Positions 1-4,501 of a stretch of 6,412 nucleotides of DNA are shown piece after piece. The notes under the pieces were generated by a model. The model was not told the origin of the DNA. It saw only the letters and a list, made by a program, of their open reading frames with translations, and searched no databases. This DNA comes from Solobacterium sp. UBA636. GTDB taxonomy: Bacteria; Bacillota_I; Bacilli_A; Erysipelotrichales; Erysipelotrichaceae. Made by a program: the position numbers and the translations under genes. The stretch is taken from positions 11,676 through 18,087 of the forward strand of contig DBOW01000110.1 of NCBI GenBank assembly GCA_002299675.1. Reading direction: 5' to 3'. How positions within the stretch are numbered: position 1 is the stretch's first letter; every line of letters starts with the position of its first letter.

Positions 1-686
1 TTGGAGTAATCAATATCAGTATCATCGCTTTTCTTCAGAAGGAAAAGACAGCTGTAGAAATTAAGAAACTCCTCATATTTCAGCCGGCTTAAAGCTTTTC
101 TTAAACTCATTTCATCTTTAGGTTTATGAATATTGATCAGTGCATCTTTTAATGAAAGAAGCTTGTGTTTTTCTTTAAAATATTCAGGAATATCATCACT
201 TTCCTCACTTACCGTCTTTTCCAATACAATAGAAACTATCTTCTCAATGTCGTTATTAGAAATACCCTCTTTAAGGCTGTAGAAAGCTTTTATGCCCCTT
301 ACCTCATCAAGACTCTTTAAGTAATAGTTTATGGCTGTAACATTATTCTTTCCTTCATACTTGCCATGAATAATTATCTTTGAACCTATTCTAAGATTAT
401 TGACCCAGGGACGATTATAGATGGTGACAAAAATTTCTTCCTCTTCAAAGAGTACCTTAAACTTGGTAACTGAACGCTTATTGCCATAACGGTAAACATA
501 GGGAGATGTTAAAAGCTCAGCTTCAAAGAATACATTCATTCCTTCCCTAAAACTTTTATAGGGGGTAAGCTGATAATTTTCATACCTGTAGGGATAATAA
601 TGCAGAATATCATGAGAATCATTAAGATTCAGTCTTCTGCATATTTCTTTACGTCTATCTGTTAATTTAAGTTCATTTAGATTCAT
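1..686 (-). CDS. recG: ATP-dependent DNA helicase RecG, N-terminal part (3' end beyond the window)
   Basis: RecG is a cytosolic monomeric helicase that remodels stalled forks and branched DNA during recombination repair. The 228 complete codons seen here cover only the N-terminal wedge region and its linker; the helicase motor lies outside the window. Recognisable signatures are ILHYYPYRYENY near residues 27-38 (RecG families have a similar L..FPRRYED), the OB-fold wedge with KFKVLFEEEEIFVTIYNRPW, the FYSLKEGISNNDI segment (matching YxLTxGLS), and IPEYFKEKHKLLSLKDALINIH followed by RKALSRLKYEEF. The start chosen is the ATG at 686-684; the only Shine-Dalgarno-like bases are a weak AGGT directly before it. 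A TGTTAAAAT box ending 7 bases upstream suggests a leaderless or nearly leaderless mRNA. The gene is divergent from tRNA-Leu. Identity is based on remembered family motifs, but several agree along the whole length. Confidence 0.9.
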   Translation of the reverse strand, partial: MNLNELKLTDRRKEICRRLNLNDSHDILHYYPYRYENYQLTPYKSFREGMNVFFEAELLTSPYVYRYGNKRSVTKFKVLFEEEEIFVTIYNRPWVNNLRIGSKIIIHGKYEGKNNVTAINYYLKSLDEVRGIKAFYSLKEGISNNDIEKIVSIVLEKTVSEESDDIPEYFKEKHKLLSLKDALINIHKPKDEMSLRKALSRLKYEEFLNFYSCLFLLKKSDDTDIDYS

Positions 687-693
687 TACCTAC

Positions 694-719
694 ATTTTAA
701 CAGATATTTATGTTAAAAT
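694..719. promoter_or_regulatory. Symmetric divergent extended -10 element between recG and tRNA-Leu
   Basis: A perfect 9-bp inverted repeat, ATTTTAACA at 694-702 and TGTTAAAAT at 711-719, is separated by 8 bp. Each strand therefore reads TGTTAAAAT, which fits an extended -10 box (TGnTAnAAT). The plus copy would start transcription about 5 bases before tRNA-Leu. The minus copy would start transcription at or next to the recG ATG at 686. No good -35 hexamer is visible for either direction, as can be the case with extended -10 promoters. It could instead be, or also be, an operator for a dimeric protein. Confidence 0.55.
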
Positions 720-731
720 AATTCACGTGTT

Positions 732-816
732 CCCCGAGTGGCGGAATTGGCAGACGCGCACGACTCAAAATCGTGTGAAGCAATTCATGCCGGTTCGAGC
801 CCGGCCTCGGGGACCA
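732..816 (+). tRNA. tRNA-Leu, anticodon CAA
   Basis: An 85-base cloverleaf is visible. The acceptor stem CCCCGAG (732-738) pairs with CTCGGGG (806-812), followed by discriminator A813 and an encoded CCA (814-816). The D arm is GCG/CGC around a GAATTGGCAGA-type loop. The anticodon stem CACGA/TCGTG encloses CTCAAAA, giving anticodon CAA, which reads UUG. A long variable arm (class II tRNA) precedes a T arm GCCGG/CCGGC with a TTCGAGC loop. A73 and the long variable arm are leucine identity features. The extended -10 box at 711-719 leaves a 5' leader of roughly 5 bases. The kinase gene begins 20 bases after the CCA, so the two may share a transcript. Confidence 0.97.
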
Positions 817-836
817 TTTTTATTTTAGAGTTATTT

Positions 837-1325
837 ATGAACAAAGTAATTATTATAGGCTGTCCAGGTTCTGGCAAATCCACATTTGCCCGCAAACTCA
901 GGGACAAAACATCGCTTCCTCTGTACTATCTAGACAACATCTATCACCTTCCTGATAAAACAGATCTGAGCCAGGAAGAATTTAATAAAAGAATTGATGA
1001 AATCACCAGAACTGACAGCTGGATAATTGATGGCTGTTACTTTAACAACATCAAAGACAGAATTGAAAGATGTGATACAGTATTTTACTTTGACCTTCCA
1101 CCTGAAATCTGTTTAAAAGGAGCCAGAAGCCGAATTGGCATTAAAAGAGAAGACTTCCCCTGGATTGAGGAAGAGGGAGATGAAAAATTCTATAACTATA
1201 TCTTAAACTTCAATTCCAGTTTCAAAGACAGAATAGAAAAAATGCTCAGTGAACACAAAGATAAAAAAATATATATTATAAAAAGTCACGAAGAAGCAGA
1301 CAGCTTGGCCGAAAGTATCGGCTAA
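837..1325 (+). CDS. Adenylate-kinase-like P-loop NTPase (FlaR/topology-modulation-related family)
   Basis: This 162-residue cytosolic protein belongs to the small P-loop kinases often annotated as adenylate kinase or 'DNA topology modulation protein FlaR-related'; the physiological substrate is not established. The Walker A motif GCPGSGKST is at residues 8-16. A strand WIIDGCY follows at 62-68 (the family usually has WIIDGNY), then the hydrophobic strand DTVFYFDLP at 80-88. A lid-like region with R98, R104 and the segment RIGIKREDFPW lies at 99-109. The reading frame can be extended upstream from a GTG at 738, but that would run through the tRNA gene. The ATG at 837 directly precedes the first beta strand MNKVIIIG and gives the normal length. 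The ribosome site is weak (AGAG about 6 bases upstream). Expression probably depends on the tRNA promoter, and the gene ends in its own terminator. Confidence 0.85.
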   Translation: MNKVIIIGCPGSGKSTFARKLRDKTSLPLYYLDNIYHLPDKTDLSQEEFNKRIDEITRTDSWIIDGCYFNNIKDRIERCDTVFYFDLPPEICLKGARSRIGIKREDFPWIEEEGDEKFYNYILNFNSSFKDRIEKMLSEHKDKKIYIIKSHEEADSLAESIG

Positions 1326-1334
1326 GCTTTTTTT
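1302..1334 (+). terminator. Intrinsic terminator overlapping the end of the kinase gene
   Basis: An 11-bp stem is formed by AGCTTGGCCGA (1302-1312) and TCGGCTAAGCT (1318-1328), perfect apart from one G-U pair, around the 5-base loop AAGTA. A run of seven T follows (1328-1334). The stem contains the last coding codons and the TAA stop (1323-1325), so terminator and coding sequence share bases. It should end the tRNA-Leu/kinase transcript. Confidence 0.88.
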
Positions 1335-1365
1335 AAACAAAAAAGAAGGGGTGGCAAGCCACCCC
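1335..1365 (-). terminator. Intrinsic terminator for leftward transcription downstream of the MerR-like gene
   Basis: Read on the minus strand, GGGGTGG (1365-1359) and CCACCCC (1354-1348) form a 7-bp GC-rich stem around CTTG, followed by TTCTTTTTTGTTT (1347-1335). On the plus strand no T run follows the hairpin, so it acts leftward. It lies about 60 bases after the stop codon of the MerR-like gene and prevents leftward transcripts from entering the kinase, tRNA and recG region. Confidence 0.85.
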
Positions 1366-1423
1366 CGAGTCAAGGAATGCATCACAAAATGTGCTGCATA
1401 ATTAATATAACATTATTTATCCT

Positions 1424-1759
1424 TTATCTCCAAACAGTTTTTTTCCACATTAATCCGGAAAATGGCAAATTAAGCTGATAGTACCAGCATAAAGAATCTC
1501 TTTCCTTTTTGGAACATATGATATTTCCAATAATATCGCCATCTAAAATTAGACTTTTTGACTTAAGCAATTCTAATATTTTCTGCATGTCATCAAAATA
1601 ACGATAACCTTTATCATCTCTTTTGATTTTTATAAAGCCTGCCTGTTCATAGTAGCGCAGAGTATCAGGTCTGACACCACTTAAAGAAACCATCTGTGAA
1701 AATGTGTATGAAAACGTTTTATCAGAAAAAATAAAAAGGGGCTCTCGCCCCAGAATCAT
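1424..1759 (-). CDS. Short MerR-type helix-turn-helix protein, 5' end uncertain, possibly decayed
   Basis: The open frame from the ATG at 1759 has 111 codons. Residues 18-55 carry a clear MerR DNA-binding head: YTFSQMVSLSGVRPDTLRYYEQAG, then a GYRYFDD wing and a helix LELLKSKSLILDGDIIGNI. About 45 residues follow the wing, so any coiled-coil or ligand domain is short, and the effector is unknown. The 5' end is odd. Codons 4-11 are the neighbour's terminator hairpin and its T tract read as protein, and no Shine-Dalgarno precedes the ATG. The next in-frame ATG (residue 23, 1693) would remove the start of helix 1 and also lacks a ribosome site. No in-frame GTG or TTG lies between. Either the gene is translated only from read-through mRNA, it uses a rare start, or it is a remnant that lost its own 5' end. 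A terminator lies downstream at 1365-1335. Confidence 0.5.
   Translation of the reverse strand: MILGREPLFIFSDKTFSYTFSQMVSLSGVRPDTLRYYEQAGFIKIKRDDKGYRYFDDMQKILELLKSKSLILDGDIIGNIICSKKERDSLCWYYQLNLPFSGLMWKKTVWR
1725..1751 (-). terminator. Intrinsic terminator of the ECF S-component gene
   Basis: On the minus strand GGGGC-GAGA-GCCCC (1751-1738) is followed by TTTTTATTTTTTC. The GNRA-type tetraloop (GAGA), all-GC 5-bp stem and long T tract make a classical terminator, about 50 bases after the ECF S-component stop. It lies inside the 5' end of the MerR-like reading frame. Confidence 0.85.
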
Positions 1760-1803
1760 TTAAGCTATATTGTGAATAGAAAGGAGTGAACTTAAATGAT
1801 TCT
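1752..1803. repeat. 13-bp perfect inverted repeat with a 26-base loop
   Basis: AGAATCATTTAAG (1752-1764) is the exact reverse complement of CTTAAATGATTCT (1791-1803). In the leftward transcript the right arm includes part of the ECF stop codon, and the last paired base is directly adjacent to the first base of the GGGGC terminator stem, so the two helices could stack. The minus-strand loop contains CTCCTTTCT, which resembles the 3' end of 16S rRNA; the plus strand therefore reads AGAAAGGAG. Function is unknown; RNA 3'-end stabilisation or a protein site are both possible. Confidence 0.7.
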
Positions 1804-2395
1804 AGTACTTTTCACCAAGCATATCTTTGAAGACAGTTGAGTTCTTCATACGGGAATAGACCGCAAGGTAAATTGTACCGCCTATTATTATAGCAAATAC
1901 TGCATTGATTGTGTAGGACAAAAACTTAACTCCCGCAAAGGCTGTTGCCACCTTCTCTGGTGCGTTGAGCACAAACTTATAGAACAGCCAGTTGATGCAT
2001 GGTTCAATCATAATATTTACCAGCATGCCTGAAGCTACTGACAGATAAACCTTTAATGATCTTTTTTCAGTGTTTTCTTTTGTGATCTTAAATACTTTGT
2101 GGGCAACAGTACCGATAATAAAACCCATGAGCATCTTTAAAAGGATTGTTCTTGGGGCATAGAGTACATACTTTGGATCTAACAGATCACCAATCGACAT
2201 GCCAATAGCTCCAGCGGCACCTCCATAAACACCACCCAAAAGCAAAGCTGCCAGTGCACAGAAAGTGTTGCCAAGATGAATGGTAGTCCAGGTAGGACCT
2301 ACCGGAATATCAAATTTGATGTAGCTGAAACCTACATAGCACATAGCTGCCATTAAGGCAGTCATCGTGATTCTGAATACCTGTTTATTCTTCAT
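1802..2395 (-). CDS. ECF transporter substrate-binding (S) component, probably for vitamin B6
   Basis: This 197-residue integral membrane protein fits the S components of energy-coupling factor transporters, which bind a vitamin and dock onto a shared EcfA-EcfA'-EcfT module; none of those genes is in the window. About six hydrophobic segments are visible, roughly residues 8-26, 42-58, 59-72, 83-99, 115-135 and 159-180. The segment from IHLGNTFCALAALLLGG (39-55) through YGGAAGAIGMSIGDLLDP (57-74) and the APRTILLKMLMGFIIG stretch (80-95) matches a well-known S-component type. The start is supported by AAGGAG at 2410-2405, 9 bases before the ATG. The specificity is inferred from context: the divergent neighbour is a MocR-type regulator, a class that often controls PdxU-like vitamin B6 importers. 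Another vitamin or vitamin precursor is possible. A terminator follows at 1751-1725. Confidence 0.85.
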   Translation of the reverse strand: MKNKQVFRITMTALMAAMCYVGFSYIKFDIPVGPTWTTIHLGNTFCALAALLLGGVYGGAAGAIGMSIGDLLDPKYVLYAPRTILLKMLMGFIIGTVAHKVFKITKENTEKRSLKVYLSVASGMLVNIMIEPCINWLFYKFVLNAPEKVATAFAGVKFLSYTINAVFAIIIGGTIYLAVYSRMKNSTVFKDMLGEKY

Positions 2396-2485
2396 AACTT
2401 TATTCTCCTTATGAACAGATTTAGTATAGAATAATATTGGACTTAATAAAATAGTCAGTTTTTAACAATTTAATAGGACCAGATT
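2396..2485. promoter_or_regulatory. Divergent promoter/operator region between the S component and the MocR regulator
   Basis: This 90-bp AT-rich spacer must carry both start signals. For the S component (minus), a plausible promoter is CTGACT (2458-2453), a 16-base spacer and TATTAT (2436-2431), leaving a leader of about 29 bases that ends in AAGGAG. For the regulator (plus), only a weak pair is seen, TTGGAC (2437-2442) and TTTAAC (2461-2466), with AGGA at 2475-2478 as ribosome site. A short inverted repeat GACT-N9-AGTC (2440-2456) overlaps the leftward promoter and is a candidate operator half-site pair. The repeat is only 4 bp per arm, so the operator call is tentative. Confidence 0.5.
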
Positions 2486-3835
2486 ATGCTTACCTACAAC
2501 TTCCCTGATAATAAAGAAAAACCCCTGTACGAATATCTTTATAACTTTATAAAAGAAGATATCCTGAAAGGAAATATAAAACCGAATGAAAAACTTCCTT
2601 CCAAAAGGAACCTTGCCAAACAGCTTAAGCTATCCCTTGTCACAGTTGAAACCGCCTATAATCAGCTGATAGTAGAGGGATATATCACTTCCATTGAAAA
2701 GAAAGGCTATTATGCTGAAAATATCAGTAATATATCCATAAACAAAAAAGAAAATAACGAGAAATACAGTCTGATTGAGGAAAAAGAAGACAGTAACACC
2801 GATTTCCCCTATGGCATCTGGAACAGGCTGTCCAGAAGGATAATCGGTAAAGACGACATTTATGATGTGCCCTATAATGGTGATATCAATTTAAGAATTG
2901 CGATTGCCTCCCATCTTAAGGATTTTCATAATCTTAGTGTAGATCCTGATTCCATTTTTATAGGATCAGGAAGCGAATATCTTTATTCAGTACTGATCAA
3001 CTATTTCGGACGAAACTCCAGCTACGCAATTGAAGATCCCGGACATTTGTCGATAGCCAGAATCTATGAATTAAATGATGTTAAACTTAAATATATTCCT
3101 CTTGACAATGAAGGCATAAATATCAGTGAGCTAAAGAAAACAGAAAGCGATATTATCCATATCTCCCCTGCTCACCACTTCCCTACCGGCATAACCATGC
3201 CTCTTAAAAAAAGAATGGAACTTTTAGACTATGCCAGAAAAAACAATTCCTTCATCATTGAAGATGATTATGATTCGGAATTCAGATTCAATTCCCGGCC
3301 CATACCACCCATTTTTGCCTTAGACGGCAGTGGTCACACCATCTATATGAATACTTTCAGCTTTACACTTGGCAAAAATATCCGTATCGCCTATATGGTG
3401 CTGCCGGATTCTATTCTGGAAGATTTTGTAGATAAAATGTCTTTTATGCATAATACCGTTTCCATTCTGGAACAGAAAGTGCTGTCTCTTTTTATCTATG
3501 AAGGCCATTTTGAAAGACACATCAGTAAAATGAGAAAAAAATACCGTCTTATCCATGATGAACTGTTGATCAGACTTAAACCATTAATCAGAAAATATAA
3601 ACTGAAAATCATTGAAGCTGATTCCGGTCTTCATTTTATTATTAAACATGATTTCGATATAGATGATATTAATCTCGAAACTAAAATAAAGAGTATGAAT
3701 CTGAAGACTCATACTCTTTCCCACTATTATCATGATTATATCGATACAAAACAGATTATTGTTTCCTATCTGAATATCGAAGATATCGATGAATATATTA
3801 ATTCACTGAATGAATTATTTAATTCGCTTCTTTAA
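2486..3835 (+). CDS. MocR/PdxR-type regulator: GntR winged helix fused to an aminotransferase-like domain lacking the PLP lysine
   Basis: The 449-residue protein has a GntR winged helix-turn-helix (about residues 12-78: PLYEYLYNFIKEDILKGNI, LPSKRNLAKQL, VTVETAYNQLIVEGYI) and then a fold-type I aminotransferase domain (about 110-449). Typical MocR signatures are GSGSEYLYSVL (160-170), EDPGH (183-187), HHFPTGITMP (230-239) and EDDYDSEFRF (259-268). The last motif keeps the Asp and Tyr (D260, Y262) that in GabR contact the pyridine nitrogen and O3' of PLP. The Schiff-base lysine is absent: the expected TFSKTL is TFSFTL, with Phe293 at that place; Lys297 lies four residues on. Members regulate transcription in response to PLP or a PLP-ligand adduct. 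The divergent ECF S component suggests control of vitamin B6 uptake, here perhaps through non-covalent binding. A weak AGGA lies 7 bases before the ATG. The 3' end overlaps gatD. Confidence 0.9.
   Translation: MLTYNFPDNKEKPLYEYLYNFIKEDILKGNIKPNEKLPSKRNLAKQLKLSLVTVETAYNQLIVEGYITSIEKKGYYAENISNISINKKENNEKYSLIEEKEDSNTDFPYGIWNRLSRRIIGKDDIYDVPYNGDINLRIAIASHLKDFHNLSVDPDSIFIGSGSEYLYSVLINYFGRNSSYAIEDPGHLSIARIYELNDVKLKYIPLDNEGINISELKKTESDIIHISPAHHFPTGITMPLKKRMELLDYARKNNSFIIEDDYDSEFRFNSRPIPPIFALDGSGHTIYMNTFSFTLGKNIRIAYMVLPDSILEDFVDKMSFMHNTVSILEQKVLSLFIYEGHFERHISKMRKKYRLIHDELLIRLKPLIRKYKLKIIEADSGLHFIIKHDFDIDDINLETKIKSMNLKTHTLSHYYHDYIDTKQIIVSYLNIEDIDEYINSLNELFNSLL
3688..3719. repeat. 11-bp perfect inverted repeat inside the MocR gene, possible leftward terminator
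   Basis: AAAGAGTATGA (3688-3698) and TCATACTCTTT (3709-3719) are exact reverse complements around a 10-base loop. In the leftward direction the hairpin is followed by ATTTTAG. It lies about 95 bases beyond the gatD stop, so it may be the place where the metG-murT-gatD transcript ends, within the 3' coding part of the convergent gene. The stem is AT-rich (3 GC pairs), so efficiency would be modest. Confidence 0.4.
3799..3817. repeat. Small hairpin at the convergent 3' junction
   Basis: TAATTCA (3799-3805) and TGAATTA (3811-3817) form a 7-bp stem with a 5-base loop, directly at the gatD stop codon. The stem has only one GC pair and no T run follows in either direction, so it is at most a weak terminator or a 3'-end protecting structure. 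Confidence 0.3.
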
Positions 3836-4501
3836 GGCCTCAAGAGTTACTTCGTAGGCCTTTTCTTCATAATAGTATTCTTTCTTTACATAATTATGCG
3901 CTAAAGACTTGACGAAGTAATTAAGAAATACTGGATTTTTAACAAGTATCGGACCAATAATCTCTGTAGAAATCAGATTATTTAATCGATAGCCTTCTTT
4001 TACAGCTTCGTTTTTGAGTCCTTCATCCTTAAAAACATATTCAAACAGGCCATCATTCTGTTTAATCTGAGTGGACTTATTGATAAAGCCTACCAGTTCA
4101 CCAAATTCGGATGATTTTACAATCACATCACCAGAAAGACGTTTATTTGTATGTGAAACCGATACCGGTATAAGATTTAAACCCTCTTCTTTATCAATTG
4201 ATTCACCCAGAAGCTCATAGGAGCTGCCGGTAAACAGGATATGTTTGTTTAAATCGATGGCTTTTTTTAGGCTGTCTTTTCTTTTTTTGAGATCCTTTAA
4301 AGCCACCATGGTATTGGATTCCATGCCAGCACCAGAATAAATAAAGTCATAATCTTCAAAACTGAAATCATCACCAATTGACTTCTTTTCAACTGTAACT
4401 TCTTCTCCCTGGTCTTCAAGATGTTTCTTTAGTATGGATATATTGCCATATTCGCCATAGAGATTTAAAAGATCATGGTATAAATGAAGTATTCTAATCA
4501 T
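3815..4501 (-). CDS. gatD: GatD-like glutamine amidotransferase subunit lacking the catalytic Cys and His
   Basis: GatD normally hydrolyses glutamine and passes ammonia to MurT, which amidates the D-Glu carboxylate of lipid II at the inner face of the membrane. The start chosen is the ATG at 4501 (228 residues). It is preceded by GAGGTG at good spacing and overlaps murT by 8 bp; a longer frame from 4537 would overlap murT by 44 bp. The N-terminus IRILHLYHDLLNLYGEYGNI (2-21) is clearly GatD, and the frame of the class I amidotransferase fold is kept (YSGAGMES 55-62, SSYELLG 93-99, GFINK 138-142, IGPILVKNP 182-190). The nucleophile site, family ICGGYQLLG, reads TGSSYELLG with Gly92 for Cys, and the protein contains no cysteine. 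The catalytic His of LHGPLLPKNP is Ile182. It is therefore probably not a glutaminase; a structural or ammonia-independent partner role for MurT is the likely alternative. Confidence 0.85.
   Translation of the reverse strand: MIRILHLYHDLLNLYGEYGNISILKKHLEDQGEEVTVEKKSIGDDFSFEDYDFIYSGAGMESNTMVALKDLKKRKDSLKKAIDLNKHILFTGSSYELLGESIDKEEGLNLIPVSVSHTNKRLSGDVIVKSSEFGELVGFINKSTQIKQNDGLFEYVFKDEGLKNEAVKEGYRLNNLISTEIIGPILVKNPVFLNYFVKSLAHNYVKKEYYYEEKAYEVTLEALKKRIK
3834..3866 (+). terminator. Weak intrinsic terminator for the MocR gene, within the gatD coding end
   Basis: AAGGCCT (3834-3840), starting within the TAA stop codon of the regulator, pairs with AGGCCTT (3856-3862) around a 15-base loop and is followed by TTCTTC. 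The stem contains four GC pairs and the T tract is interrupted, so termination may be partial and some antisense RNA to gatD could be made. Confidence 0.5.

Noticed and set aside
738..836. N-terminal extension of the kinase frame from a GTG at 738
   Set aside because: It lies inside the tRNA-Leu gene; the ATG at 837 starts exactly at the first beta strand and gives the usual family length.
1203..1385. 60-codon minus-strand frame opposite the kinase end
   Set aside because: It is a shadow of the kinase gene, has no recognisable domain, and runs across two terminator hairpins.
1378..1398. Imperfect 8-bp inverted repeat TGCATCAC/GTGCTGCA
   Set aside because: It has one mismatch, no T tract and no promoter elements, so it cannot be told from chance in this spacer.
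1752..1803. Invertible DNA switch (phase-variable segment)
   Set aside because: The 26-bp interior is far shorter than known invertible promoters and no recombinase gene is in the window.
3320..3556. 78-codon minus-strand frame inside the MocR gene
   Set aside because: It lies wholly antisense to a well-supported coding region and has no family signature or ribosome site.
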